A stretch of DNA of 64,000 nucleotides from positions 9,698,001-9,762,000 of the forward strand of contig NC_089735.1 in the NCBI RefSeq assembly GCF_035083965.1. Reading direction: 5' to 3'. Of this stretch, positions 27,181 through 42,417 are shown in pieces (positions within the stretch are counted from its first letter, which is position 1; every line of letters starts with the position of its first letter). The position numbers and the translations under genes are program-made. The notes under the pieces are model-generated. The model ran no database searches. It had not been told where the DNA came from and saw only the letters and a list, made by a program, of their open reading frames with translations. Source of the DNA: Branchiostoma lanceolatum. Taxonomy: Eukaryota; Chordata; Leptocardii; Amphioxiformes; Branchiostomatidae.

Positions 27181-30100
27181 CTGTAACGAATTCGAAAGAA
27201 CCATAAAACAATCAGAAATGAGTTCCAAAATTTTGTCACAAATCTGAGCGTAAATGTGTAATAGACTGGGAATGGACCAAGGTCATAGATAGAGATTGTA
27301 ACAGTTGTATTTACTGGATTAAGGCGGTTGTTTCGATCGGAAAATCAACTCAAGCCATAAGTGATTGTAAGGAGAGTACAAGCTTAATCACGTTTCGGAA
27401 TACATGGATCCCCTTGCAACGCCACCTAGTAGTCGAAAGTAGAACTAGAAGTATGCGGAAGGTAGCTTATGGACTACCGAAACGTTGTCAGGCAAAAATC
27501 TAATCATTTTCTGTCACGAACTTTCAATGGTTCACTTTGAGGATATATTTATATATCGCTTAATCACTACTGAGTGTGTCGTGAATTGATATATTGCTTT
27601 GAGACATATGTAAACATTTCTTCAGCTTCTCTAAATCTTCAACGTCGTTAGCCCCCTTCTTTCTTTGTAAAGACCTCTCCTGTAAGGTTTAACAACTGTG
27701 TGGCCCGAGACCTGTACAAAAAGGGATGCGCACAGCATGTCCACCGAAAGATATGGGAAGGGTTTTTACCCCATCTCTCCTTTATGTTTGTTACTACCTT
27801 AAAAGGTTAAGCCTCTAAGTTTGCCTGCCTGTCGCTGAACGACCGCCCATGTAACTCCTTACAAATTGAAAAGGGCCGACACTTCAACACGCCAGCCAAA
27901 GAGAGACTGTGTCCGACATGCCATAATGATATTGAGAATGAATTTCACTTTATCATGGACTGTCCAACCTATGCAGATGACCGACAAAAACTGTTACAAT
28001 CTATTTTATGTACGTCCGACACAATATCCGCACCTACCAGGACAGATATATTTAATATGATACTACCATGCCCTGTTCATATATCCACCTATGTAGGCAA
28101 ATTTGTATATAACGAGACAATATCATACATTCCTGACACAGCATACTGTTACCAACATTATTATTACATATCTTATTCTAGAGCGTTAGCATGTACATTA
28201 TTTTATAGACTATTTTACTGTTAGTCATAGATTAGATCAGTTCTCTATCTCTGTCAACAATTAGCAATAGCTTAGTTATCATGTACGTATGTTGCCATAC
28301 ATTGTACCAGCTACAATTGTCGCGCAATAAAGTTCTTCTGTAAAATTCCCGTGCAGACTTTCTGTCTTAAAGCCTCTCCTGCCGTGATTACACAACTGTG
28401 TCGCTCAAGTCCTATACAAATAGGGATGCGCACAGATGTGGGAAGGGTTTTTACTCCATCTCTCCTTTATGATTGTGTGACTACTTTACAACGGTAAGCC
28501 TGTATGTTTGCCTACCTGCCGTTAAACACTCGCCCAAGTTACACTCCCGTACAGATGGCTCGTCAGGTTGACTGTAGGCCTGGCAGTAGCTGATATCCAC
28601 CGTGTGGTGCGTGTCCGAGCCTGCGCACTTCAGTTGCGCAGACTGAACTCCTAAGAGAAGAATCGTAATGACATAAGTTAACATTAAGGTACAAACGGAT
28701 GTCGTTTACAGGGTACACGTACATGTATAGTCCCTATGCTTTCTTTTAGAATTACACGCGTTTCTCCTATTTTAAAAAGAAAAGAATGATTGATTAATTC
28801 TTGGTATGGTGAATTGACACAACGTCGACAAAAATGTATTAGACAACGTTTTGTCTTTTCGGGGGGGGGGGGGTCCTGTCAACATATTTCATTAATTGCA
28901 CAAATTTATACAAGAGGCCATTTCCTTGTAATTGTTTGGTATTGACTCTTAATTTAGAACTTCGGCAATACTAGTATTGTCATCAGAATACATACGTGTA
29001 TATGTAGTTACTGTAGTATTGACAACAAAATCAACGAAAACCAAAACAAGTAGATAATAGATACAAAGGAAAATTAACCTATTCCGCATGAAACGCTGCA
29101 GGCGGACAGTTCCAGTCGCCAGTAGTAGATGGGACATACTGGTTCCATCCCGGTCTCCCAGCAGTCTACTTCATGAGTGGGGTTCAAGTCAGCATCGCAC
29201 ATGGATGGGTCGACTTGTATAGGGATGTGATGTATGCCAATAGCCATACACCTAATGGAACGGTGCCGTTTCCCTGGACCACAAGTAGTAGTACACTGTG
29301 GATGATTGAGAAAAAAATACATGTAAGAATGAACATTTATGAGGGGGGATACAAGCTTAGTCCGGTTGGGCTCAGCATTTTGTTTGCGAAGCGCCACCTT
29401 GCTTTAGGGTCATGATATATTCTATAACAGCCCTATATGTGATGTATTCTACAATACAATACAAGCGGTGCCACACTGCGGAAAGATCAATACAAGGAAT
29501 GAATCATGTAAGAATGAACCGTGGGGGAGGAGGGTACAAGCTTCGGACCGCATTCCTCAGACTGCAGCGCCGCCTAGCAGTGGGGAATAGAACGATTCAG
29601 TAATGCCCTACGAAAGGTAGGAAAAGAGCTGCTGAAACGCTTGACATTTTTCATCATAACTTTTAACTTCAGATAATTCATATATACTCTCCCGGATCGA
29701 AGGCCATATAAGATAACACGCCGATCTCATTGAAAGGCATGGGAGGGCATAATCGTGTCGCATACAGATTGGCCAACCCACACTATTTAATTAGCCGGAT
29801 GAAATGCCCCACGTATCAGCTAGAGATACACGGAGAGAATTCGCTGTCTTAAACCTCTTCGTTAGTGGACTGCAAGATGCACATGTGTGCTTACCGATCC
29901 CCAAGCTCCTGCATTCCAGTAGGCGTCGCAGTATCCGATGTTGCAGAGCTTGGTGGCAGCCGGATAATCTGACTCCAGGCATTCGTAAAGAGGGACCTGT
30001 TCCACGATGCCGGAGGCGTCATCGCTGGCTTTCATACACGTGACGTTTCTGTTCTGTATGCCCCCGGCACATGAACGAGAACAGTCCGACCAGTCGCTTA

Positions 30101-33100
30101 TCTGCCAGCTACACAAAGGATACAAGTCAGGGAATCACAATTAACCCTGGCGTTATAATTCTATTTCCTAGACATATCTTTCATATTCTTAGACAACATG
30201 CAGTTCTAGGGCATTGAAAGGTTGTATGCTACAGTTCTTTCCAAATACAATGCAATCAGATCGTTAGCAGAGTTCTTTGCACATAGCCTGTACATTCCTC
30301 AAGCTTATACTAACTGAGTTCTACATTGCACAGTACCGCAGCTAGGTGTCGCTGCAGTAGAAGTGCGGTTCCCAACGTAACTGAGTTTGTATCCCCCGTA
30401 GAGCCTAGCCTCCGTTGCAGGCTCTGAACCGGCTTTTTTGGGGGCTAAATAATACACTTTTTGCAACCAGCCCGTAACTATCAGCCAACCCCGATGGTTA
30501 CGGGGTTGGCTGATAGTTACGGGCTGGTTGCAAAAAGTGTACTATTTAGTCCCTCAAAAAGCCGGTTCAGAGCCTGCAACTGAGGCTACGTAGAGCCAGT
30601 CGGCATTGCCGTAAATAAGCAATAGGTGGCAGACGGTTCACCCAACGTCCGCAGGCGAAAAACATTAGTTTTGTACAAATCATTGATTTCAAAACTAAAC
30701 CTGACGAACACTATTCAAGGAAGAAGCTTCACCTTGCTTTACACGTCTCTACCATCATATTGAAGCATGAGATGGGATCGCTACTGGGACGCTCCTGTCC
30801 GCTGTCTTCACAGAAGTAGTCGTCCACTACCTCATCAAGTCCGTTGTGGTAGCAACTCACGTTTACAACCTCACGTACTCCTTGAATTGAACATTTGATA
30901 ACAACATCATTTTTTTTAATCGGAAAATGCGGATACTTAAATTGAGTGCCTGCAAATCATGTATCAACTAACGTTTATCATAAAAATGTTTCATACTTTC
31001 AAAAATATCGGAACCGTTATCAAAGATGAAAAGAGAAATTTATGTTGACGAGAATAGACGTTTACATAAAATGAAAATCAATATTCTTACCGTATCCACA
31101 CGTCTTACTGCAAGGACCAACAGACTGGTGGAAGGTGTAAGTAGGCATGGAAAACTCGTAGGATACTTCGTATGTCACATTCAGTTCAGACACTGAAATG
31201 TACTATTTGAAGAAAAACAGACAAAAACAAAGCATTGAATATTAACTGAAAGATTATCAACTGTTAGTCTTAACATGTTGTACTGTACTATGGAATATCT
31301 ATGATCGAAATTACTTGTGGCAATGTACAATGTAACATTAATGATTAAATATTAGGCAAGGAATTTTGAAAATATTCAGGGTAATGTGAAAAATATGATA
31401 CCGAAATTTGAACGCTTTGATAGACAGCAAACTGAAGCCAAAAAAAGGAACAATGTGCATGCTTTATTATTGTAAGATTGTTTTTACACATTCTATACCA
31501 TTGGGCATTTTGCAATGTACAAAGAACAACTTACTCGGAAGTTGACGGGTTCCTTGAGAGGACCATATGTGAAAACTTCCTCGGTGATACTCAGGAAGCG
31601 TCCGTAGGTGAAGACGCTCCCCGCACCGTGGTACTCAGCGTCATAGGTGAGTGGCGTGTCAACAATTAACCTGTAAAATAAGTTGTAACAAACCGTAGAG
31701 AAGAAACAAAATGTCCGTACCATGTGATTGAATAGTATACTACAATTCCACTGACCAAAACCTGCCACTTTATAAAGATAAATCACTAGATGTAAATACC
31801 ATGTTGAGTAGGGTAGAAACTATGTATTATCATAATAGTTTGGCACATGTTGCGGTAAAAATAAAAAGTACAGCGGCAAAAGAAAACGTACACTGTTGAT
31901 GAGCGATTTTGAAGTTAGCTCGAGGGGCTTTCGCGCAAGGGACGACGGGAGGCCCTCGGGTATTTGCATAACTACCGACAGGAAAGTCTTACGCAACTAC
32001 TCAGCGGGGAAGAAAACTCGCTATTGTTTGAGTCTGCGGAGCCGGGGCCAAATGCCCATGACACGATGCGTACTCGTTTGTCGCCAAGTATGTCCATGAA
32101 ACATGCTAATAAAATTGTTAATCGTGCAGGCTAGCAAGGAAGGAATGGAGGTAGGAAGTACGGAGAAGAGGGGGGAAAGAAGGAGGGAACGAAGGTGCGA
32201 ACGAAAGAAGGAAAACAGGAACAATTCACAACGCAATGTTGGATATTTTTATAGTCCAGAAAAGTTAAGCTGTTATTTATCGTTGTATTTCCTACTTTTG
32301 CCAGTAGCGGAAGGTGGTTCCTGCTGCTTCGGCATAGCCACTTTCCAGCTGTGATGACTCCATGGAACAGCTGATGATACACGTGTCATTCTGGGTGGCA
32401 ACAGCTGCAAGACATGGACGTCACACCATTGTGTCACATAGAAAGCACCAACAATTATCTATTCAAATTATTCTAATCAATATCCGATCGTTAAAGTTTT
32501 TCATATTGATTTTTTGCAATATCTAAAAGATGTTTAATGGCAAAGGAAGCAACGGTGTGAATCCATTGAATGAAACATATCATATGCCAAACACTACTAC
32601 AGAGAATTCTTATCATATAGTATAGATATTGTTGATATCAAAATATTTTATTGTATACATGTAACATAAAAATAAAACATTAACTTACATAGATAACTGG
32701 TCCAGTATTGTTCGTCATGTTTTCCTGGATATAATTCCTTAACCCGCACAAATTTGGCGCCTTCTGGTACAGTGACAATGTCGTGGATTCCTTATATATG
32801 ATAAGAAATAGAAAACAAGATGGATCAATATAAACTAGAGAGCGGAAATCATTTGAATTAAAGAAATATTGGAAAGTGTATTTCCAGGATTTATCATTCA
32901 TTTATTGCTACGTACGATAATGTATGTGTTTGCTTTAACTTTGCATTGCGAGATTATGAGACATTGGGGCGTATCATTTACTAGCATTTTATGTAATGTA
33001 AGCCGTTTCACGACTGACATTTTAATGATACTATGGCGTTAAGATGGAATCAGTCCTACCAATTGTTGACTCAAACGATTTCCTTCCACTTTTCATCACA

Positions 33101-36100
33101 CATGAAGTCCCATCTCCTCCACACACGGCGCATTTATCATAGGTTGTGTTGGAATCGAAGACGCCATCACAGCCCACTGACTAGAATTAAAAGCAACAAC
33201 AAATCGAAGGTCTCATACCTCATTGAAATATAAAGTTTCTTTTACTACTAGTAATTTCCTTAACTACTATCTTCCTCCCATAATGGGCCATTGGTCGTCC
33301 TACTTCTATGGTGTTCGGCTGACTATCTGTCAATGGACACTACCACACTACTGTCTGAAACTGGGTGTCGGCCTGTAGCGTTGCCGTACCTGTGATATAC
33401 TGCCATGGGTACAAATCGCCATGTTTCTTCGGGACCTAAATTCTGTAATGGCTACATGTACGTGTACATACCAACATGTATACAAGTACCGATGATTGAC
33501 ATCATTAGCTATAGTTACCGACAACTGTTAAATGCTTATTTATCATACTTACCCGACAAACGCCATCAATGCAGATGTCGTTGTCGAACTCGTGACAGTA
33601 GGTACCGTCCTCAACATTACCCAAGTCAAGCCAGTCGTTGTTCTGTACTGACATGCAGGTCAATTTGCAATAGAGACGGGCTGAAAACGAATGAAAAATT
33701 ATGAAAAAGCAAATTGAAAGCCATACCCTCCACTGCCCCGCCTCTGGGCAATTAGGGTTGACGCAACTGATACGCAGCACCTACAGCACTGAATGCTATT
33801 TGGAATAAACTATGGAAAGCTGTTCAATTTAAAATGTCAGAACAATTACTAGCTATAGGACCCTTTTTCGACTTAAGTATTTCGTTTTTGTTTGCACGTC
33901 ATGTATAATTTCGTTAGGCTGGACGGCTGTCAGAAACCTGTAGCAGTCAGTACACTGGTATACAATCGTAATTAAAATATGTACCCCTCCCCCCAGATGC
34001 TATGAAGATTGAAAATACGCTGGTCATAATACGAAAACAAATGACATACTCACGAGGGACGCTAAGGTACGGGACAAAAGTCTCGTTGGCGTTGTGGGCG
34101 GAGCACTGATCTAAACGCTCGTCGTAGAAGCCGATGGCATTTTCACAAGACTATACACAAGAAGGGAAACAAAATGGTAATCTACGTATCCTTAGCCAGC
34201 GTCTCGAATACTAGATTCTTCCATTGGTAAATCAAATGAATGTTTGCAGAAGACACGCATTGTTAATATATCAAACTAGGATTACCATATGAAACTAATA
34301 GTAAGTTTTATTAATGGATTTATTTAATTGATTTTCCTACCTGTAACTCGCAAATTCCAAACTCAGTACTGTCGCCAACACAATATGCACCACCGTATGT
34401 CGGTCTGTGTTAAACATGATTTATAAAAGTTCAATTTTAAACAAGCCTAATAATCTAGCCATGCTTCACCAAAAAAATTAAGGTTGTTGTTTCTACATTA
34501 TTTATTCTATTGAAAATTGAAAACTTCTATCATTCATTACCCGCGTACATATGTATTTACATATTTATATACATATGTAGTTACAGAGTATAAATTTCTT
34601 TTTCAAATCGAATATCTGATACCTGTGTGAGGTATCTAGAGTGTCTGTGAAGTTCTTCTTAGTCATTATTGTGAATTTCTCCCTCATTCTCTTCTCCGCA
34701 AGCTCCGAAGAGAACTAAGTTTCCCGTCTATTTCACAGACAACATACACACAAGTAGGGTAGTGAGCTCACTGTGACCGTACCAAGGAAAAGAAAGGAGA
34801 AGCCACGAATGAGTTCGCAGGGGGTAGGAACAGGGGGTCAAAGGGCAACAGGGGAGGAATCATAAGGATGAGGATAGGGGTCATGTGATTTGTCTGCTCA
34901 GCCGACGGGAAAACGTGACTTATGTCTTTGCCTTTTCCTGCTTATGCAACTTTGGACCCGGTCCAAGCCAACTGTCCCATCTTGAAACATTTAATTAACC
35001 GCCGACACACAACAAAACAAGTAAACACCCAGACCGAAATCATTACCCCCATCTTCACGGAGGTAACAGCATACTTACTCAGGGTTGTCACAGGCGCGAT
35101 AGCGCCACTTGACGCCGAACAGCCCGCATGTTTTAGTACACCCTGTCCACAAGTTCCACGAAGACCATCCGCCGTCTTCTGGTGGCTCAGCAGAATCCAG
35201 CTCGTCACCAATACACTCTCCAGCACGGCACCACTGTCAACAAGAACAATTTGACTCATGTTTATGTTTTTTAAACTATGCAATAGATACTAAATCACTA
35301 TCTACTAATAAACAATAAACCAAATAAACAAAAGTTTACCTTGATGACGGTTAGACATCAAGGTAGTAAGATACAAAGGATAACAGTAACTCAAGGTAAT
35401 TGCGGAACAAAATAAATTTATAGTCAAAGAAATCGGATAATTTTGTAAACGGTCAGACATTGTCTTCAGTCAGTGACTAAACCGGAATTTGGAGGTCACC
35501 AGCTAAGCAGGTTCAGTTAAATACGAAGTCAAGGAAATGTTTTTAAGCTAATTATCTTCTAGATATCGACACTGTATCAAATATTACGTTTTTTAAATCA
35601 TATGTATTATCTTGTTTCTCTTTTGCCTTCAAGTATCTACAAGTGCATATGAGTTTGTGAGGTTTCAGAGGCCATGACAGCTAAACATCTCATCCGTAGG
35701 ATCATTATGGACTCAGAACTCATCAACCTATGGACTATTCATAAAGCTTCAGTTCTTATACAAACCATATTTGTTCCGCACTGGCTGCCCTCCACAGGTA
35801 CGATACTCTTCTCTTTACCGTTCCCATTGTCACACAAAATCCTGGAGCACCGATCTTCCTGATGACGGATGAAAATGAGACATTCTTAGTTAAAAGTTTC
35901 TTTCATCAGATATGTAAAAAGGGGTCGAGTTCTATGTATACTCACTGTCATTGAGGCAGGCAGATGCTGACGGCCATGTTGGTGTCCCTGCAATTCAGCG
36001 TGCCGCATATCAAGCGTACACAACATTTTTCTGTTTTATCTGCACGTTATCTGCAGATTTCTGGAATTCTCTTCTTTAAGCTGTAGACAATGGGTGTTTC

Positions 36101-39100
36101 AAGAAGATTTTAAACGTCCGAAAACGTCCACCAACGTGGCGGCGGACACAGTGATGACATCACATGAAAACGGTAGTACTTACATGCTCCCTCAACCTGT
36201 CCATATCTGTTCCCACTCGACTTCTCCATCCCTTTTGACTACACTTCCACGTCGTGCCCAGCGCCTTTTTACACTGATCGTCCCAAGTAACCAGTTCGCC
36301 TGGTTGGGTATCGCTGGGAATAGTATACACCACACCATTCTCTGCCTCATCGTTGAGACAATTGGTCATTGTCTTCCTGCAGTTATTGTATCAAGCGCAA
36401 TATTTGGCAAAGTGAAATCATTCTTATCTTCAAAATATAAATCGGGTGTCCAATATACAAGCAGAAATATCGGATAATGAAGCTGATAACAAATAGGCAA
36501 GGGACAAACAGTTTATCATGCCGGTCGGAGACCCGTCCCTTAAAGAGACAGAGGACGTCATACACACTCTGCTACGTATTGTACACTACACTGCTCACTG
36601 AGTCAAGTGTATAATCTGCATATCATTAACGTGACGTCATAGAAGTGTTAGATTGCGTTTTTCTTGACAATGAAGACTGCTGCAGTTAAGGATTTAGTCT
36701 AAGTCCAACATCTCCATCTTGGTGGATACGATAGCTTTAAATTGCTTCAGAGAAAGGTTTTATGATCCCAGCGCGCATGAAAATATTATCTTGAATCTGT
36801 TGCTTAACGCAAGACGAAACTTACTTGAGAAAACTGTTGAAGCTGTGTGCACTGCAGCTTGAAAACGTAGTCTTGCCGCCATAGTCCAACGTTGCCATGA
36901 TGTCTTTACCATCAATACAGTCATTGCCATCTCCATCGTGATCCATTCCAATACTAAAGATTGTAATACAAATGTTCTTTCAGCAGAAGATCAAAAGTTT
37001 AAAGACGGGAGACTCCATAAACGTCTTACAAGTCTTGATCCACTGCTAACATAGCAGATATCATAAGGCAATGAAATGGTGCAAAGTTGTAACTGAGGAC
37101 ATAACATTAAAACTTATAAATTCAAGTTCCATACAAGTTCAAGATATGCCACATCCGTAATGCATAACATTTTTACTAGTGCCATCGATTCGTCTACTCC
37201 TCTTCAACTAACAACTTACTTGTGTCCTAGCTCATGAACAATGGTGTCGATTGTTTGGTATCCTCGATACTCCACGATAGCGCACTTATCGGAGTCATCA
37301 CCAGTACACACGCCACCCAGGATCGCCCTTCCTTTAAAATAAATTTGAATTCGACTTATAAAATATTAGTAAATATCAAGCAAGTAATTTATGACTGAAA
37401 TGTAGATTTTGATGTTATTTTCATGTCTTTCAAAAATAATATAATATACACGAATAACACAGCCATATTAACTAAAAACTAACTACTAAAAAGTTAGATA
37501 TATAAATTCCTTGGTTACCTCTAACAAAAGCTTACTTTAGATATTGCTTATATTACATTGAATTTGACACTAACGTTTGTCATATCGATTACAATTTATA
37601 AATTCAATTTTAAACAGTAATTGCACTTACCAAGAACACCGTTCCCGAAGTTAACAGAGGTTAGATCCCGACTGAAGAAAAAAAAACCACGGTTACATTA
37701 ACTTTCAATTCTGTCATCCGCACCAGCTCTGATAAATTAGAACTATATACAGCAATGAATGCTTTGCCTTACACTTGTACGTCTATAATACTTAAATGTA
37801 CGTATTAAGAACTTACTTAACGACGAGCACGGCCACGTCCCATGTCGAGGCGTCTGGCTGAGATTCTTGCCACAGACAAAACGAGTTCAACATGGGATAG
37901 GAGTCACTTTGCATAGACAAGGTGTCCTGAAAAATACATTAGCCAGATAGTTTTACCCACATAATATGTACCAACAAACAATGTAACAATGTTGTTGTTG
38001 GCTTGGCTTCGCTAGCGAAGATTTTTCAGGGGAGTAACAACAACAGGGGAGTAATAACAACATGTAACAATGTAAAGGAGTAGATAAAGGTAGAAAGATT
38101 GCATGGGAAACATCTGAAACACTCGCCTACATGCAACACATAGTCCTGCAATACTTGAAACCATCTATATCTGTCCTTACTCATTGCATATTATCAGTTA
38201 CTTACCGCTTGGCCGAACTTGACGAACCGCAGGTTCAAAATCTTTCCAAGAGACCCGGAGTCAAATTTGCGTTGGACCTTATGAAAAGAACGAGTAAAAA
38301 ATAACATAGTTTGTTAGTACACAAACAGAAGGTACGCCATTTTGTTAAAAAATATCAAAATACATGAAAGCACCTGCATACTTTTCAAGAATAGGCAAAC
38401 AGTAGTTTTACCTAATGGTGTTGCTTGCAATATTGTTTTGATAATCTGAATATCATATAGTCCTCCCTTATTCAATAGCAACAGATGGTAACTAAGATAT
38501 AGATTTTGAAAGGAAAATGTATGTCACACTTACCCCAACCATAACAACTTTTGACCACTCTTCCGCCCCGTTTAATCCCCCTAACTCAGAAATCAGGCTT
38601 GGGTCGACGAAAAGGGCGATTTCTAGGTAGAAGTCTGGAAGACTTGTTGACTGTAGACTAGATGATGACTCTGGCAAAAGAAGACACAGTTTCATGTATC
38701 AATCCTTAGGAATGATAAATTTAAATGTGACAAAATTAAACACAGCCAAAATACAATAGTAATGTTAATGATCGAATTAGTGTTTTATCAAATTTGAGCA
38801 GCGCAGCCTTTACATGCTTGTATTATCATAGTGTTAAAGCTTTCAATAGAAGATAGCATGCTGAAATTATAACTTACCACACACTGGGACGTCACACAGC
38901 TCCCATCTCTCGTTCGGATCCGTGGTGTAGCACCAGACTCCGGACTCTCCATCCGGATTCCGGCAAAAGTTTCCATCCAATCCAGATGACGGATAGTTTT
39001 CAGACGTCCTGCCGTGTTCGTGTGGTGTCTGACTGCCCCAGGCCTGACACGTCTTGCCTGATGTCGTCACGGCCACTATACCCCGGTAAGATGCTCCATC

Positions 39101-42100
39101 CCCGTCTTGACAAGTTTCAGATGGATCTGCTAGGGGGTCTTTATGTAAAAAACAGTCGTTACGAACCATTCTAGACTAAGATTCTACATCTTAAGCTTTT
39201 GTCTGTTGTGTGACTGAAAAACGTATGCTGATATAGGCAAACAAAAACATGCATCAAATCTCTATGGAGGTACCGTTTAAAAAAGTAGAACCGTCTTTCA
39301 GTCACTGTCAAATTTGGTATTGTAGTTATGACCTTTCCTTTGGCTCCGTTGCAGGGTATCGCCTACACCTTCATAACTTTACGAAGGCATTTGACATTTT
39401 TGGCATATACAGACACTGTTTGACAACGCAGCGCAACGAATGACAGAAAATACTGACTCGTGCTAAGGATGACCCATCTCGGTGGCTTCGGTTGGTTTCC
39501 TCTGTCAACAAAAAATCTTCCAGCCACCCACCCGTCCGTGGTAGTTCACGGCAATTGTCATTTTGCCTTGTTGTGAAGACAAGGTCCTGGGTACGAGTAT
39601 GAAAAAACGTGTCCATTGTCGCCATTCCTCTTCCTCCACGTGCTAAAGACCGCAGCATTGAGGAACCTCTCGAGGAACTGGCACCATGAACAAGGCTTGA
39701 AGACCTGGAAGTCGCTTAGGTAATTCGCGGTGCCGTTCCTCTCACACAACATTAGAATGGAAGACAAGACAACTCACTGTCACTCCGCATTGACCAGAAC
39801 AGGGCTTACCATCAAGTAAATGAAAACAAACACAAGGAGAAAGGGGAAAAAAATGTCTCAACACTCCAGTGCAGAGTCAAACAAACAGTGGAGCCCCTCT
39901 AGATCTGATGGTCACATAATCGTGTTTGATCGAAAGTAGGGTTTCCACTGCAACACCGCGACCAGAAATCTAGGCAACCAGTAAAAGACGCATATTCAAC
40001 ACCAGCTTCACGTCCCATCTTAATCCCGCTCAAGAATCTGACGAATGACAAATAAAATACAACAGAAGATTCCATGAAGATTCAGGAATGAACAACTGTA
40101 GCAGATAATTTATAAAGAATAGACATCTCTCACCAGGCAGCCTGAATTAAGGCATTGGGGATGAACTGAACACTTAGAAAGAAATATATCAGCCAGTGCG
40201 ACTTAATACGTGATACACACGCTGAAAGAAGATGTGGGCCTAGAAAGGAAAGCGATGGTCAAGGAAGAGAAATGGCAAAGAGATGATAATACTAGCGATA
40301 AATGCGGTAACTGCAGAAAGTATGCTTCGAACCAAGATCGATGAAGAAGAATCACCAATGGCTTTGCAGGCACTTGAGCTACAAGGACTTTAGGTGGCCG
40401 TCCGAGCTTTTATTCGTCGCGATAGACATGCGCAGCGCTTCAGTAAGTCAGTCTTTACTAGTACATATAGTCGCGTAAAACTACCGGAAGGGGCTATGCT
40501 TGCAAGCTGTTTTGGCGAGAGGAGCAATGGCGCTGTCGTCAGTCAAAGTCAGTCTCAAAACCTTAAGATTATTTGGCATGATAGAATTGTATGTTCAAGG
40601 TACAGTTATTAACCTGAAAATAGATGACCATACTGTAATTCTTTTATCTTACATCTTCATAAGTGTATATCAGCTTACGGATGGATTGAACTACCTCTAT
40701 GATTTTGATAATTGAAGAGTGTTTAAAAGAATCTATACGCATACGGACATATGTTATTTTTATGTTTTATAATAATTTGATATGGCAGTCAAATAATCCG
40801 TCACAAGCAGCAGCAGCAGCAATAGAAAGGTGAAATTCAGAATACATTGTAAGTCTTTTACAAAGGTTAGATATGATAAGAAGAATCTTGTCTTCTTTCT
40901 GACTTCTAAACCAAATACCGAGACCTGACCTGTAATCTGGTAGACGTTATTGCCAAATGGTCCTCCTTCGCCGTCCGCTCCACAAGCCGAAGAAGCGCCA
41001 TACTTGTCGTACGTGTTGTATCCATCCGCGGACCCGGCACACCAGCCGCCATTTTGTACAGCGAACACGTTGAAGCCCCGAGAACGTGCGACCATGAAGC
41101 ACTTTTCAATGGGGTTGATACGTGTTGTGTAGGGTCCGTCTAGGCGTGTATCTGTCCCCTCGAGTGTTGGAACAGCACGGTTAGCTGTGTCCGTCCAACA
41201 ACCCAGGCTGCTGTACTCTGCACCGCCACTCACTGTGTGGGGAAGCCGGGTGTCACAGTTATGGCCAAGTTTAATTGGTGTGTGTGTGCTTTTAACATAA
41301 GAGATTGGTGCATTTTCTGTCGTCTAGTACAGATACGGTAACAAAAAGCTTTGGTTACCCTTTTACAAGTTAAGCCTTTGGAGAAGACAACAATGAAACG
41401 GACTTATATATATATACGTATGTATATATATATTAGATTCTTCTATGAAAGATTTCATTCATTGTAATCAGATGGCAAATATTCTGTAAAAGCCTTTTTT
41501 AAAAGTATTTCAAACCAACTTTAGTTCTTTAAACTTTGGATGTAGGAATAAAGCAATCTCATAATAGAACTTCTAAAAGAATGTATTTCTAACTGTTTTA
41601 CGTAGAATGTTATTCTTGACTGGGCGTAAGATTGCAAGAACCATGGCTCTAAAATCTACGTCTTAGATCTTTCTTCCGAAAGTCATACGTTTGATTTTGT
41701 AGACCTCGTTCGCCCATGAAGCTCCTTCGCCGTCCGCATCACAGTCGGAAGAAGGTCCGTGCTTGTAGAAAGTGCTCAGCCCGTCGGCAGAACCGAAGCA
41801 CTGTCCGCCATTTTGGACGGAGAACACTGGGAAATTGTTGGAAACTGCCACCTGGTAACACTTTTCGATGGGATTTTCGCGACTTCCGTAGCCTCCATCG
41901 AGACGTGAGTCCGTTCCCTCGAGCAGAGGAATGGCGCGGTCGTGGGCGTCCTTCCAGCAACCCAGGCTGTCGTATTGGCTACTACTGTCACTTGCTTTTT
42001 TTGTGAAAATTGTGTGATTAAACGTCATGCAATGTTGTGATGAACACGATCAAGTAAGTGCATGCAAACTAGTGGTTGCACACACAGACACGCACAGACA

Positions 42101-42351
42101 CACATAAACATGTGCGTACATGAAAAAATCTATGTGACACACACATACGTGTACAAACGCACACACACAATCACACACACATAAACAAACACACAAGAAC
42201 ACACACATGTGCGCACAAAAAAAATATAATGTGGCACACAGACACGCGTACAAACGCACGCACGCATGTACACACAGACACATTTGTACACACACAGATG
42301 TTATCATGGGACACAGACAGGCGTACAAACGCACGCACACACACACACTCA

Positions 42352-42417
<66 letters not shown>

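Noticed and set aside
27866..28060. Separate gene starting [10 protein letters not shown]
   Set aside because: It is a shifted frame of the LINE fragment; the knuckle motif is in the neighbouring frame.
39371..39767. Minus-strand frames in the large intron between the GCW and kringle exons, considered as a missing prodomain exon
   Set aside because: No prodomain signature or furin site, and exon 13 already joins exon 14 in phase without it.
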